From NCBI RefSeq assembly GCF_000378045.1, contig NZ_KB899090.1, forward strand, positions 62,001 through 126,000: a DNA stretch of 64,000 nucleotides, in the 5' to 3' direction. How positions within the stretch are numbered: position 1 is the stretch's first letter; each line of letters begins with the position of its first letter. The notes under the pieces were generated by a model that saw only the letters and a list, made by a program, of their open reading frames with translations, did no database searches and was not told the origin of the DNA. Shown here piece by piece: positions 34,215 through 44,314 of this stretch. A program made the position numbers and the translations under genes. This stretch comes from Marinobacterium rhizophilum DSM 18822. Lineage in GTDB: Bacteria > Pseudomonadota > Gammaproteobacteria > Pseudomonadales > Balneatricaceae.

Positions 34215-36446
34215 TCAACTTGGTTCGACCGGTACTACGGTATCAATATCAATATGAGCATCAAACTGTTTAAGAATGTCCTGTACCAGCGGGTCCTGCT
34301 CAATCGCCTCTACCGCTCGGGCCTGGCGAAGCTCCCGCTGTCGCTGGGCAAACTGGTGCGGCGTCTCCCGACGCTGGTCCGCACACTCGAATTCTACCTC
34401 AAGCGCCACCGCAAAATAATCACACAGCGCCTTGCCGATGCGCTCGCGCTGAACTTCATTCAACAACGCCTGCTGCTGCGCCGTGTAGTGAAACCGCAGC
34501 CTTTGCCCCTGCACCACCTCCAGCGAGAGATTGACGGCCAGACTCTCGGTCATGCCACCCAACCCCAGCCCCGCGCACACCGCAACCCAGCCCTCAGGCT
34601 GCAGCGCATCCAGCGCCAGCGGAGTCTCAGTTCGCTGCGCGCCGACCGAAGGATTGGCCAGCACCCGGGAAGGCTGCGTGACCGGTGAAGCCGGGGCCCG
34701 CACCATATCAGGCTTCGATTGCAAGGCCGCAGACGCCTGCACTGGCGCGTGAGCTGGCACCGGTTCAACAGCATGCCCAACCCTGGCCACACCCGCCTGC
34801 TCTGCCCGGCCCGGTACAGAGCCGGCACTCGAGCGGGGTTCAGGCCCGGGTTTAGCACCAGGCCGCACCTCGGGCTCAGACTTTTTTAACGCGGGCGCCC
34901 CACCGAAAGACCGCTCGTCGCCATCCCGGTCGTAGCCAACCGGAATATCGGACTCGTCATATTCAGGCGGCATATCCTGCATCGCCCCCGCGGGCATCGC
35001 GGGCTCGTCACGCGCCGCCTTCACGGCATTGGTTTGCACCGGCGCCGCCATGACCGGTTCTATTTCCGGCGCCTTCTCCGCGGCTTTATCCAGCCCCTTG
35101 CCCAGCGCTCCCTCCCGCTTAGGGGGTGACTCCTGGCGCACAGGATCAATTACTGGTGCTGCCTGCAGGCCAGGCTCCCTAACGGGTACGGCAGGCACAG
35201 CAACATCTGCAACGGAGGCAGCCGTATTATCCGGCATCCGGCTGTCTGCAGTCCGAGCGTTCGGCTGCTGATCATCGGGCTTCGCGGCGTGCTCCGCCGG
35301 GCGAGCAACCGGGGCAACCGATGCGCCCGCAGCTGCCACAGGACTGCCGCCGGGCGGCGCGCCTGCCGGGCGGAAGGCCAGCATGCGCAACAACACCATT
35401 TCCAGCCCTTCACGGGCATCCGGCACATAGGGCAAATCACGCCGCCCGAGCAGCGCGATCTGATAGTAAAGCTGTACATCCTCGGCCGTCAGCCGCCCGG
35501 CCAGCGCCAGGATTTGTTCCCGGTCACCCAGACTGTTATCAGCCGCATCGGGCAGTACCTGGGCAATGGCGACGCGGTGCAACAGGCTGATCATGTCTCC
35601 CAGCACGCTGGCATAATCGGGCGAGAACTGCGCCAGATCGGCCACCGCCGCCAGCAATGCTTTCGCATCCCGGGCTGCCAGGCACTCGACCAGCCGACTC
35701 ACCAGCAGCTGATCTATGCTCCCCAGCATGGTCTGGACGTCCAGCGTCGTAATCTGGCCAGCCCCAAAGGCGATGGCCTGATCCGTCAGGCTCATGCCAT
35801 CACGCATGGAACCATCGGCGGAGCGTGCCAGCAACCAGAGCGCCGCCTCCTCAAAGGGAATATGCTCCTCCCCGAGGACGAAACGCAGGTGCTCCACGAT
35901 CCGCTCGGGAATCAGGTTCTTGAGGTTGAACTGCAGACAGCGCGACAGAATGGTAACGGGCAGCTTCTGCGGATCGGTCGTCGCCAGCAGAAACTTCACA
36001 TGGGGCGGCGGCTCTTCCAGCGTCTTGAGCAAGGCGTTAAACGAGTGGGTCGACAGCATGTGCACCTCATCGATGAGGTACACCTTGTAACGCCCATGGG
36101 TCGGCGCATACTGCACGTTTTCCAGCAGTTCGCGAGTGTCTTCCACCTTGGTGCGCGACGCCGCATCGACTTCGATCAGGTCGACGAAGCGCCCTTCGGC
36201 AATCTCCCGACAGGCACTGCACTGGCCGCACGGATCCGACGATACGCCAACCTCGCAGTTCAGCGACTTGGCGAACAGACGTGCGATTGACGTCTTGCCC
36301 ACACCCCGCGTGCCGGTAAAAAGGTAGGCATGATGCAGGCGATCATCGTCCAGCGCATTAACCAGCGCCTTCAGCACATGCTCCTGACCCACCATTTCCT
36401 GAAAACGCTTCGGACGCCATTTGCGCGCCAGCACCTGATAGCTCAT
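34215..36446 (-). CDS. dnaX: DNA polymerase III subunits tau/gamma
   Basis: Clamp-loader ATPase, 743 residues as tau. The AAA+ domain shows [19 protein letters not shown] near residue 40, the zinc cluster [16 protein letters not shown] near 64-79, [10 protein letters not shown] and TILSRCLQF. Residues about 370-620 are Pro/Ala-rich linker and the rest is the tau C-terminal domain that binds the polymerase. At codons 520-522 there is an A AAA AAG heptamer; a -1 slip gives one Val and TGA at 34878-34876, so a gamma form of about 523 residues is predicted. It is longer than E. coli DnaX (643) mainly in the linker. The ybaB-recR pair follows. Confidence 0.96.
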   Translation of the reverse strand: MSYQVLARKWRPKRFQEMVGQEHVLKALVNALDDDRLHHAYLFTGTRGVGKTSIARLFAKSLNCEVGVSSDPCGQCSACREIAEGRFVDLIEVDAASRTKVEDTRELLENVQYAPTHGRYKVYLIDEVHMLSTHSFNALLKTLEEPPPHVKFLLATTDPQKLPVTILSRCLQFNLKNLIPERIVEHLRFVLGEEHIPFEEAALWLLARSADGSMRDGMSLTDQAIAFGAGQITTLDVQTMLGSIDQLLVSRLVECLAARDAKALLAAVADLAQFSPDYASVLGDMISLLHRVAIAQVLPDAADNSLGDREQILALAGRLTAEDVQLYYQIALLGRRDLPYVPDAREGLEMVLLRMLAFRPAGAPPGGSPVAAAGASVAPVARPAEHAAKPDDQQPNARTADSRMPDNTAASVADVAVPAVPVREPGLQAAPVIDPVRQESPPKREGALGKGLDKAAEKAPEIEPVMAAPVQTNAVKAARDEPAMPAGAMQDMPPEYDESDIPVGYDRDGDERSFGGAPALKKSEPEVRPGAKPGPEPRSSAGSVPGRAEQAGVARVGHAVEPVPAHAPVQASAALQSKPDMVRAPASPVTQPSRVLANPSVGAQRTETPLALDALQPEGWVAVCAGLGLGGMTESLAVNLSLEVVQGQRLRFHYTAQQQALLNEVQRERIGKALCDYFAVALEVEFECADQRRETPHQFAQRQRELRQARAVEAIEQDPLVQDILKQFDAHIDIDTVVPVEPS
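34881..34887 (-). promoter_or_regulatory. Programmed -1 frameshift heptamer in dnaX
   Basis: On the minus strand A AAA AAG is in the right phase with the tau frame (TTA AAA AAG TCT). After a -1 slip the next codons are GTC TGA, ending the gamma product. A purine-rich GGTGGGG about 10-16 bases upstream could act as the stimulatory Shine-Dalgarno-like element, and GCCCG/CGGGC complementarity downstream could form the hairpin. The heptamer is the same as in E. coli dnaX. Confidence 0.75.
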
Positions 36447-36621
36447 TACTGCCCTGATTACGACTGAATATAACAGGCGCCTATGCTACCGGCTGAGCCC
36501 CCCAGGCGCCAGCATAACGACGGCCTTTCACCGCCACCGGGACGCAGCCAGGCTGTCACCGGCGTCAAGCCGGGACTCGAACCGGAGCACCCCTTGCACA
36601 TTAGCGACTCACACATATAAC

Positions 36622-36650
36622 AAGCATTGCTTACTCTATGCAGTGCTTAC
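36622..36650. promoter_or_regulatory. Palindrome and direct repeat ahead of the marR remnant
   Basis: AAGCA-T-TGCTT is a perfect dyad at 36622-36632. GCATTGCTTAC (36624-36634) recurs as GCAGTGCTTAC (36640-36650), directly before ATG 36652. The placement suits a MarR autoregulatory operator left over from a once-functional gene. Confidence 0.4.
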
Positions 36651-36651
36651 C

Positions 36652-37024
36652 ATGAATTACGACACCAACCCGAACTTCCTGTTCGCCGACATTGGCCGAC
36701 TGATGCGCCAGCGCTTCCAGCAACAGCTCGACCACAGCGAGCCGACCTGCGCCCAGGCCCGGACACTGGTCTACATCAGTCGCTATCCGGGATTGCGCCA
36801 GGTCGAGCTGGCCGAGCTGATGGAGATCCAGCCCATTACCCAGGCGCGCCTACCGACTGCACACAACCCCGACCGCACAAGACCCACTGCAGAAAATTCG
36901 CCAGATTGGCGCGGTCATTTACGAGCAGATGATGGACGGCCTGGATACCCCCCAGCGGGATGAACTGGCGCCATCCCTGGCCCGAGTACGCAGCAACCTT
37001 TCCGGCAGCCAGGCGCCCGGAAAA
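36652..37024 (+). pseudogene. MarR family regulator, internally deleted and frameshifted
   Basis: The N-terminal frame reads LFADIGRLMRQRFQQQLD and LRQVELAELMEIQPIT, the start of a MarR winged helix. It then jumps to a different frame (RAYRLHTTPTAQDPLQKIR, then DELAPSLARVRSNLSG). About 20 residues forming the wing, normally rich in Asp-Arg, are missing at the jump near 36850. The result cannot make a functional regulator. Such genes often control an adjacent emrAB efflux operon, and an EmrB remnant follows directly. Confidence 0.82.
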
Positions 37025-37037
37025 GCATGGCTCAGCC

Positions 37038-38219
37038 ATGGCCATGTGGGGTGTCGGCGTGATGGTGGGCCCCCATACTGGGGCCCACCCTCGGTGGCTA
37101 CCTCACCGAATACTACAGCTGGCGCTGGGTATTCTATATCAACCTGCCCTTTGGCATTCTGGCCTGGCTGGGCCTGCTCTGTTTCTCGACGAATCCCCGG
37201 TCGATCGCAAGCGTCACTTTGATCTACTGGGATTTGCCTTTCTCGGTCTCACCATCGCCGCGCTGCAGATGGCCCTCGACCGCGGTGAACTGCTTGGCTG
37301 GCTTAACTCGCCCGAAATCATGCTTGAGCTCTCGCTGGCAGCGCTGTGCAGCTACCTGTTAGTGTTCCTCAGCTGTACTGCGGCACACGCCTTCATCAGC
37401 CCCGGCATTTTTCGCGATCGCAGTTCCAGCGCCGGCCTGATAATGTTCTTCGCCGTCGGCATTATCCTGCTGGCGACCATGGCACTGCTGCCGCCCTTTC
37501 TGCAGCACCTGACGGGCTACCCGGTCGTGACCACCGGACTGCTGCTGGCACCACGAGGCATCGGCACCATGCTTGCCATGCTGATAGCCGGGCGCCTTCG
37601 GGGCACGGACAATCGCTACAAAATTGCACTGGGACTGGTACTGATCAGCTATTCGCTGCGGGAAATGACGTTCTTTACGCCGAACATCAGCCAGGGACTG
37701 GGACTGGGCTTTGTGTTTGTCCCGCTAAGCACCCCGGCATTCGCAACCCTGGCGCCAGCATTTCGCAATGAGGGCACTGCACTGTTCAGCCGGATGCGCA
37801 ACATCGGCAGCAGCATCGGCATCGCCTGGATGGTCACCCTGCTGGCCCACAACACCCAGACCAATCACGCGGCCTTCGCATCCTATATCACAAACTTCAG
37901 CCTGCCATTGCAGCAGGCCATCGACACCGGCAACTGGAGCCTCGAGACCCCGACAGGACTCAGCGCCCTGAACGCCACCGTAACACGCGAAGCCCAGATA
38001 CTGGCCTACCTGCAGGACTTCCAGACCATGATCTGGGTAACCCCGGCCGCCCTGCTGCTCTCCCTGATGAAGGCGCCGCTATTACAACCGACACGCCCTC
38101 AGAGGGGGTTAGCTTCGACAACCCAGGCGAATCAGGCCCCGAGCAAGGTCCGCAGGCGCTCTAGGTCTTGCGGCGTATCGACACCCGGCGGCGGCAACTC
38201 GGCCGCGACCGCTACATGA
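37038..38219 (+). pseudogene. EmrB-type (DHA2) drug efflux permease, N-terminally truncated and frameshifted
   Basis: From [12 protein letters not shown] on, the sequence follows a 14-segment MFS DHA2 permease ([20 protein letters not shown], then [20 protein letters not shown] and GTALFSRMRNIGSSIGIAW). The first ~140 residues are absent. An extra C in the C5 run near 37070-37074 shifts the frame, and a lost base near 37188 restores it. The usual emrA (HlyD-like) gene is missing entirely, so one deletion probably fused marR to the middle of emrB. The reading frame then runs into the antisense of kdsB and stops at 38219. Confidence 0.82.
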
Positions 38220-38896
38220 ATGCGGGCACCATTCCAGAGCGCACGTAACTGCTCAAGGCATTCGGTGTTTTCAACCGCGGCGGGAGGCCACTGCACAAAG
38301 TCGTTCAGCAACTGCACCCGGTAACCGTAAATGCCAATATGGCGCTGCCACTCAAACCCGGCCGGCATCTGCTCACGCCCACCAGCGGCGGCAAAGGCGT
38401 CGCGCGGCCAGGGAATGGTGGCACGGCTGAAGTAAAGCGCCATGCCAAAACGGTCTGTCACCACCTTCACCACATTGGGGTTCATCAGACCCGTGATGTC
38501 TTCCACCGGCTCTGACAGGGTTGCGATACCCGCCTGGGGGTTGGCTGCCAGATTGGACGCCACCTGGTTAATGATCACCGGTGGGATAAGCGGCTCATCA
38601 CCCTGCACATTGACGACGATCTCGTCGTCAGCCAATCCCAAACTGGCCACCACTTCCTGCAGACGGTCGGTACCGGAGGGGTGGTCCGGCGATGTCATGC
38701 ACACCTCGGCACCGAAACCTCGGGCCACATCAGCAATGCGCACATCATCAGTGGCCACCAGCACCCGTGTCGCATCACTCAGGCAGGCGCGCTCGTACAC
38801 ATGCTGAATCATCGGTTTGCCGGCGATATCGGCCAGCGGCTTGCCCGGAAAACGCGTGGAGCCGAAACGCGCCGGGATGATCACAGTGAAACTCAT
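38132..38896 (-). CDS. kdsB: 3-deoxy-manno-octulosonate cytidylyltransferase
   Basis: CMP-KDO synthetase (254 residues), which activates KDO for lipopolysaccharide inner core synthesis. The nucleotide loop [19 protein letters not shown] is at residues 5-23, VLVATDD near 45 and [12 protein letters not shown] near 98. Its ATG overlaps the stop of the Trm112-like gene (ATGA). The order lpxK-trm112-kdsB is common in pseudomonads and relatives. The final part overlaps the emrB remnant on the other strand. Confidence 0.96.
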   Translation of the reverse strand: MSFTVIIPARFGSTRFPGKPLADIAGKPMIQHVYERACLSDATRVLVATDDVRIADVARGFGAEVCMTSPDHPSGTDRLQEVVASLGLADDEIVVNVQGDEPLIPPVIINQVASNLAANPQAGIATLSEPVEDITGLMNPNVVKVVTDRFGMALYFSRATIPWPRDAFAAAGGREQMPAGFEWQRHIGIYGYRVQLLNDFVQWPPAAVENTECLEQLRALWNGARIHVAVAAELPPPGVDTPQDLERLRTLLGA

Positions 38897-39099
38897 GGAC
38901 GCACCTGTTTCTTGAGCGCTTCACGTTCCTCGTCGGTCAACTTGCGGGCTTCGGTTTCCAACATCACCGGAATACCATCGCGAATCGGGTATGCCAGGCC
39001 ACTGGCACTGCAGAACAGCTCGTCGGTTTCCCTGTGATAATGCAGCGACGCCTTGGATACCGGACATACCAGAATATCGAGCAGTTTCTTATCCATCAT
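38893..39099 (-). CDS. Trm112 family small zinc-ribbon-like protein
   Basis: A 68-residue protein of the Trm112/YcaR family. The start [19 protein letters not shown] carries the single Cys-Pro turn typical of bacterial members, followed by [15 protein letters not shown]. Trm112-like proteins act as partners of methyltransferases, but the bacterial lipid A-locus version has no settled role. It overlaps lpxK and kdsB by four bases each, so the three are translationally coupled. Confidence 0.93.
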   Translation of the reverse strand: MMDKKLLDILVCPVSKASLHYHRETDELFCSASGLAYPIRDGIPVMLETEARKLTDEEREALKKQVRP

Positions 39100-40136
39100 T
39101 GTCTCTCACTTGAGGTCGCATCAGACGCCGCAACCTGCGGCCCTGGCGCACCTTGCCTATTTAACTGCGTCGCCAGCGCAGATTCAAATGCTGCGTCCAG
39201 CTGCGCCTCCACCGGCAGGTACCAGCTGTTGGCCGGCGCCAGATGGCGGCACTTCACCGCATCCTTTTCGGTCATGATCAACGCCAGCTCATCACCAAAC
39301 GCCAGATCCTCGGCGCTGAACGCGTGATGATCGGCAAAACTGTGGGGAATGGGATCAAATCCCAGTCGGCGCAGACTGTCAAAGAAGCGCTGCGGATTGC
39401 CGATGCCGGCCAGCGCATGCACACGCCTGGAGCCACGCCAGCTCGCCGCCGGAAGGCGCGTATGTGCGCTATCGAGGGAACAGAGCGCACCGGGCACCAG
39501 TCGCATGACATGCGAACCGGCCGGACGAAAAGGCCCCTCACCGTTGACCACAATGAGATCGACCGACGCCATGCGCTCAGGCGGCTCGCGCAACGGCCCT
39601 TCCGGCAGACAGCGCCCGTTACCCAGGCCCCGTTCGCTGTCCAGCACCAGAATTTCGACACTTCTCCCCAGACGGTAATGCTGCAGACCATCGTCGCTGA
39701 TAATCAGGTTGCAGTCGGTCTCTTGCAGCAGGTACTGCGCCGCTGCCACCCGATCCGGGTCAATCACCAGCGCACACCCACTGCGCTCAACGATCAGCAG
39801 CGGCTCGTCCCCCACCTCGGCGGCATCGGCACCCGCCTTCACCATGCAGGGATAATGTGAGGCCCGGGCGCCATAACCCCGGCTGACAACACCCGGCGTG
39901 TAACCCGCGGCGCGCGCCCACTCCAGCAACGCCAGAACCAGCGGCGTCTTACCAGTGCCGCCCACGGAAATATTACCGACAATAATAAGCGGCACTGGCG
40001 GCTGCCAGATGCGTTCAGGATGGGATAGATACGAATGACGGCGGCGCAGCACCAGATGTCGAAACAGCCACGCCAGCGGGCGCAACAAACACAGCCAGCG
40101 ACTTCCCTGATACCAGCCCCTCACCCAGGCGCTCAT
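39096..40136 (-). CDS. lpxK: Tetraacyldisaccharide 4'-kinase
   Basis: Inner-membrane lipid A kinase (346 residues) that phosphorylates the 4' position of the disaccharide. It has an N-terminal membrane-associated helix, the P-loop [12 protein letters not shown] near residue 54-65 and later [13 protein letters not shown] near 145 with the catalytic Asp pair. It starts four bases downstream of the exbD stop, and no msbA gene is adjacent, unlike in E. coli. Confidence 0.95.
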   Translation of the reverse strand: MSAWVRGWYQGSRWLCLLRPLAWLFRHLVLRRRHSYLSHPERIWQPPVPLIIVGNISVGGTGKTPLVLALLEWARAAGYTPGVVSRGYGARASHYPCMVKAGADAAEVGDEPLLIVERSGCALVIDPDRVAAAQYLLQETDCNLIISDDGLQHYRLGRSVEILVLDSERGLGNGRCLPEGPLREPPERMASVDLIVVNGEGPFRPAGSHVMRLVPGALCSLDSAHTRLPAASWRGSRRVHALAGIGNPQRFFDSLRRLGFDPIPHSFADHHAFSAEDLAFGDELALIMTEKDAVKCRHLAPANSWYLPVEAQLDAAFESALATQLNRQGAPGPQVAASDATSSERQ

Positions 40137-40140
40137 GATG

Positions 40141-40560
40141 TCAGGGCGAGCCCGGTTCGCGGGTCGTAATGCTTAGCTGCACGAAACCCAGCTGACCGGC
40201 GACATCCATGACGGTCACCACGGCCTGGTGCGGCGTTGTGCCATCAGCGGTAATCAGCAAAGGACGGTCACGCTCATCGCCTGCACTCTGGCGCAGCGCC
40301 TGGCGCAGCGTATCGGGCTTGGAATTGACCAGCGGCTGACCATTAACGCTATAGCGCCCCTGCGCATCGATCAGAACTTCCAGCAATTGCGCAGGTGCCT
40401 CACCGGGCTCGCCACTGGCCTCCGGCAGGTCAACCTGAAGATGGGTTTCGCGGGTAAAGGTCGTCGACACCATGAAGAAAATCAGCAGCAGAAACACCAC
40501 ATCAATCAGCGGTGTCAGGTTGACACTGACTTCTTCCTGACTGCGGCGCTGGAACTTCAC
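40141..40560 (-). CDS. exbD: ExbD/TolR family protein
   Basis: A 139-residue energy-transducing protein with one N-terminal membrane helix (LTPLIDVVFLLLIFFMVST, residues 15-33, with the conserved Asp) and a periplasmic domain. With the ExbB-like partner it would couple proton motive force to outer membrane processes. In this locus type (comEC-exbB-exbD-lpxK) a link to lipid or LPS transport is sometimes proposed but unproven. There is no tonB gene nearby. Confidence 0.92.
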   Translation of the reverse strand: MKFQRRSQEEVSVNLTPLIDVVFLLLIFFMVSTTFTRETHLQVDLPEASGEPGEAPAQLLEVLIDAQGRYSVNGQPLVNSKPDTLRQALRQSAGDERDRPLLITADGTTPHQAVVTVMDVAGQLGFVQLSITTREPGSP

Positions 40561-40597
40561 GCGAACATCTCCGGTCCTGAAAACAGCACGGGCGCAT

Positions 40598-40653
40598 TAG
40601 CAGCCTGTCGGGCTTTTCCGCAGTAGATCAGCGTCAGGTCCGACAGGCTGCTA
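40598..40653. repeat. 14-base inverted repeat with 28-base loop between exbB and exbD
   Basis: TAGCAGCCTGTCGG and CCGACAGGCTGCTA form perfect 14-base arms. The right arm includes the exbB stop codon (minus strand TAG at 40653-40651). No T-run follows, so it is not a typical terminator. It could tune exbB against exbD levels or be a dispersed palindromic element, since parts of it recur at 23817-23852. Confidence 0.65.
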
Positions 40654-41271
40654 GACATGATCAATTTCACGCTCGCCATGCACCACTTCCACCAGTTTTA
40701 CAGCCTCCTGCTCCATTTCATTGACCAGGGAGTCGACCTTGCGCTGAAAGAAACGGTGGAAGATCAATGTCGGAATTGCCACCGAGAGACCGGCCGCCGT
40801 GGTAATCAGGGCTTCGGAGATACCGCCTGCCAGCACCGAGGCATTCCCCGTCCCCTGCACCATGATTTCGGTAAACACCTTGATCATGCCGATGACGGTG
40901 CCCAGCAGCCCCAGCAGCGGCGTTACCGCAGCAATGGTACCCAGAGGATTGAGAAAACGTTCCAGCTCATGAATCACCTGGCTGGCGGCCTCAAGGATGC
41001 TTTCCTTCATCACCTCACGGCCGTGCTTGGCGTTGTTCAGGCCGGCAACCATGATGCGGCCAAGCGGGCTGTGCTGCTTGATTTCGCGCATCTGCGCAGG
41101 CGTCAGCGTCTTGCCCTGAATCTGCCCCCAGATATCGGCCAGCAGGCCACCCGGTGCAATGCGTGATGTGCGCAGCACCCACAAGCGCTCAAGACAGATC
41201 GCCAGCGAAAGCACCGAACACGCCACGATCGGAATCATCAACCAGCCACCGGCTTTCAGAAGTTCAAACAC
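40651..41271 (-). CDS. exbB: ExbB/TolQ/MotA family proton channel
   Basis: A 206-residue inner-membrane protein with three membrane segments (residues about 9-28, 108-132 and 150-175). Family motifs are NPLGTIAAVTPLLGLLGTVIGMI near 110 and AGGISEALITTAAGLSVAIPTL near 150. It forms a proton channel with the ExbD-like protein encoded about 90 bases downstream. comEC lies just upstream. Confidence 0.93.
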   Translation of the reverse strand: MFELLKAGGWLMIPIVACSVLSLAICLERLWVLRTSRIAPGGLLADIWGQIQGKTLTPAQMREIKQHSPLGRIMVAGLNNAKHGREVMKESILEAASQVIHELERFLNPLGTIAAVTPLLGLLGTVIGMIKVFTEIMVQGTGNASVLAGGISEALITTAAGLSVAIPTLIFHRFFQRKVDSLVNEMEQEAVKLVEVVHGEREIDHV

Positions 41272-41332
41272 CCTGCATCCTCCGCTCGAATGCTGGCTAC
41301 TCTAACATAGCTCCCCTGCCAAAAGTAGGTCA

Positions 41333-43567
41333 TTAACCCGCTGACCAATAACGCTTTTTCACCCCACGCCAGGACCGGATTCGACACTCCCCCTGCGCCA
41401 GAGCAGTAAGCTCCAGCGCCCCGGCATCCGCCGTATTGAACAACTCGGCGCCACGCTTTTCGAAACGGGCCTTCACCTCGGGAGCCGGATGCCCGTACTG
41501 GTTCAAAAAGCCCGCACTGAACAATGCGTAGCGAGGTTGCAGAGCCGCGAGAAAGGCCTCGGTCGAGGAGCTGCGGCTGCCGTGATGGGATGCCACCAGC
41601 CAGGTCACCGGCATCAGGGACCCACCCTTGACCAGCTTCTGTTCCACATCGGCCTCGATATCGCCCGTCAGCAATAAACGGCAACCGAGCGTTTCAATCA
41701 GCAACACACAGGACTGGTCATTCTCGCTCGCCCCTGCACTGCCATGCAGGTAACTAAACTCCACACCCGCCCAGCGCCAGTGCTGCCCTGCCCGACAGGC
41801 ATGATAGCCCTCCTCGCGCTGCAGCCTCAGGCTGCCGGACTCCTGCCGCCAAACCGATAGCTCCCGTAACACCTGCTCGCGCCCGCCTGCGTGATCGTTG
41901 TCGGCATGACTGACAACAAAGCGATCCAGCGCCACCTCGCCACGACCTTGCAGATAGGGCAGAACAGTGCGTTCAAACGCGGCTCCACCACTGCGGTAAC
42001 CGGGGCCTGTGTCATACAGCAAACGATGCTCCCCCGCCTGCACCCAGACCGCCAGACCCTGCCCGACATCAAACACCCAGGCGCGAAACCCCGGCGGGGA
42101 CGACACAGGCGCACTGCCAAACAACGCCAGGAACCATATCATGCCGGCCAGCACGCGCACCCGCCATCCCAATGGCAACACGACCGCCAGTGACGCCAGC
42201 AATGCCGGTACCAACAACACCGCATGGGGTACGGGCAAAGGCCCGCCGACCGCCATGTTCTGCGCCAGTACCGCCTGTTCCACCGCGCCCAGCCCCTGCC
42301 ACAACCACCCCAGCACCGTGGCATAAAGATCCGCCGGCTGCGCAATACCGCACCAGAACCCAAACAATACCGGCACCAGGCCTACCACCAGCACCGGCAG
42401 CAACGGAATGGCAAGCAGATTAACCAGCGGCGCCACCAGCGAGACCTGACCAAACCAACCCAGCAAAAACGGCGTCATCATGCAAAAGATCGCCAGCTGC
42501 GCACCGAGCAGACGCTGCCACAGCGACTGACGCCCACGTACCGATGCCAGCATCAGCAGCATCGCCACGGCACCGAACGACAACCAGAGCCCCGGCGCAT
42601 GCACTGCCAAAGGTTGCAGGCTGAGCACCACCGCAAGTGCCAGCCACCAGCGCTGCCACAAGCTCAGCTGCAGCAGATAGAAGGTCGACAGCAGCAGTGC
42701 TGCGGCCATGATCCACGCCCGTAGCGTGGCAATACCCGCACCTGCCAGCAAGACATAGGCCCCACTGAGCAGCAGCGCCAGCAATACCGGAAGCAGGCGC
42801 AATGCCTGCACACTCACATAGCCTGCCGGACAGAGCCAGAGCAGGCCGCGCCCGAGCAGCCAGCCCAGCGCCACCACGATGCCGATATGCAGACCGCTGA
42901 CAACCACCAGGTGCACGGTGCCGGTGCGACGCAACCGCTCCCAGTGCGCAGCCGACAGCATGGATCCATCACCAATCAGAAAGGCCCGCGCCAATGCCGC
43001 GACGGAAGGGTCCGCCAGGCTGACGGACAACTGCGCCCCCAGCGCCGCCCGCACTCGATCAAGCGTCCAGTGCCGCGACTGCAGGGCGTGGAATTGACGC
43101 ACATAGCCCACCGCATCCATATCCCGCATCAGCGCCCAGAGCTCATAGTCAAAGCCAGCGGGATTCCAGAGACTGTGCGGCGGTTTGAGCCGTACACTGA
43201 GCGAGACCCGATCACCCGGTATCAACAGCGGCATCGTGCCGTACGCACTCAGGCGTACTCGACGCAGCCTGCTTTGCTGCTGCGACATGACCCGCAGTTC
43301 GAACCGCTGCACCTCACCTGACACCTCGGGCAAGCCGACAACCTCACCCGCCAGGCGCTGCTCTGTGCCCGCCTGGCGTACATCCAGCCGGTGCCACAGC
43401 TGCCAGTTGCCGTACGTAACGGCCAACAGAAATCCCAGCCACAGCGGCACCGCCTGCCGGCGCCAGCGGCTGCACACCAGCAGCGGACAAAAAGCCACCA
43501 GCAGATAACCGGCGGGCAGCTGCGGCAACAGTGACGCCAGTACAATTCCCGCAACGTAGTAGATCAT
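41333..43567 (-). CDS. comEC: DNA internalization competence protein ComEC/Rec2
   Basis: A 744-residue inner-membrane channel protein for uptake of single-stranded DNA. It has N-terminal membrane segments and an OB-like loop (VSLSVRLKPPHSLWNPAGFD), the competence domain (VVSGLHIGIVVALGWLLGRG near residue 225) and a C-terminal metallo-beta-lactamase domain with VSHADNDHAGGR and ASHHGSRSSS. The presence of all three parts suggests a functional protein. It diverges from a DUF2062 gene and is followed by exbBD-lpxK. Confidence 0.94.
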   Translation of the reverse strand: MIYYVAGIVLASLLPQLPAGYLLVAFCPLLVCSRWRRQAVPLWLGFLLAVTYGNWQLWHRLDVRQAGTEQRLAGEVVGLPEVSGEVQRFELRVMSQQQSRLRRVRLSAYGTMPLLIPGDRVSLSVRLKPPHSLWNPAGFDYELWALMRDMDAVGYVRQFHALQSRHWTLDRVRAALGAQLSVSLADPSVAALARAFLIGDGSMLSAAHWERLRRTGTVHLVVVSGLHIGIVVALGWLLGRGLLWLCPAGYVSVQALRLLPVLLALLLSGAYVLLAGAGIATLRAWIMAAALLLSTFYLLQLSLWQRWWLALAVVLSLQPLAVHAPGLWLSFGAVAMLLMLASVRGRQSLWQRLLGAQLAIFCMMTPFLLGWFGQVSLVAPLVNLLAIPLLPVLVVGLVPVLFGFWCGIAQPADLYATVLGWLWQGLGAVEQAVLAQNMAVGGPLPVPHAVLLVPALLASLAVVLPLGWRVRVLAGMIWFLALFGSAPVSSPPGFRAWVFDVGQGLAVWVQAGEHRLLYDTGPGYRSGGAAFERTVLPYLQGRGEVALDRFVVSHADNDHAGGREQVLRELSVWRQESGSLRLQREEGYHACRAGQHWRWAGVEFSYLHGSAGASENDQSCVLLIETLGCRLLLTGDIEADVEQKLVKGGSLMPVTWLVASHHGSRSSSTEAFLAALQPRYALFSAGFLNQYGHPAPEVKARFEKRGAELFNTADAGALELTALAQGECRIRSWRGVKKRYWSAG

Positions 43568-43649
43568 CCTTGATCCTGTCGGGTTGGCTTACGTAAGACC
43601 TGAATGCATAATAGATGCCCTCAGAGACTGCAATCAAAGTGCGACACCT

Positions 43650-44174
43650 ATGCCTCGCAAGCTGATCAAGAAGTACATGCCCAATGAGCACCGGTTTCGC
43701 ACTCACCGGTCCCTGAGCTGGCTGGGTGATCATATTCACGACCCAAACCTGTTCCACCTGACCCGCAAGTCCGTCTCCCGGGCAGCCATGGTGGGCATCT
43801 TCTGCGCCTTCATGCCGATTCCGCTGCAAATGCTTGCCGCCGCCATCATCGCGGTTGTCGCCCGTTCAAACCTGCCAATATCCGTTGGCCTCGTCTGGCT
43901 TACCAACCCGCTGACTATGCCGCCGGTGTTCTACTTCACTTACCTGATCGGCTCGCAGATTTTGGGCGCGCCAGTAAAGCATGTCGCATTCGAATTTTCC
44001 CTGCAGACCCTGGGCGCCGAGATATCGGCCGTCTGGTGGCCCCTGCTGCTGGGTTCCGTGATCTGCGGGGTCGTGTTTTCGCTGCTGGGCTATGCGGCGG
44101 TGCAGCTGTTCTGGATTTACCACGTGAACAGCAGCTGGAAAAAGCGCCGCCAGGCGCGCAAAAACCGCAAGTAA
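43650..44174 (+). CDS. DUF2062 membrane protein
   Basis: A 174-residue inner-membrane protein with a basic N-terminus (MPRKLIKKYMPNEHRF) and three hydrophobic segments including GIFCAFMPIPLQMLAAAIIA and PISVGLVWLTNPLTMPPVFY, the DUF2062 signatures. Function unknown. I chose ATG 43650, since the 22 residues encoded upstream look unlike the family. It is divergent from comEC, and a bidirectional terminator separates it from lolD. Confidence 0.88.
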   Translation: MPRKLIKKYMPNEHRFRTHRSLSWLGDHIHDPNLFHLTRKSVSRAAMVGIFCAFMPIPLQMLAAAIIAVVARSNLPISVGLVWLTNPLTMPPVFYFTYLIGSQILGAPVKHVAFEFSLQTLGAEISAVWWPLLLGSVICGVVFSLLGYAAVQLFWIYHVNSSWKKRRQARKNRK

Positions 44175-44229
44175 ACCGACGTTCTGCCGGCACAGAAAAG
44201 CACCCCACACGGTGGAATGCCCAGGCATA

Positions 44230-44259
44230 AAAAAACGACAGCACAGGCTGTCGTTTTTT
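44230..44259. terminator. Bidirectional intrinsic terminator
   Basis: AAAAAACGACAGC-ACAG-GCTGTCGTTTTTT is a 13-base-pair stem with a 4-base loop and A/T runs on both sides. It sits between the convergent DUF2062 and lolD genes. Confidence 0.93.
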
Positions 44260-44314
44260 ATGGCCGGCGCCGCGCATCAACGCGGCAGCCCGACGAACGA
44301 GAAGGGATTGTCAA

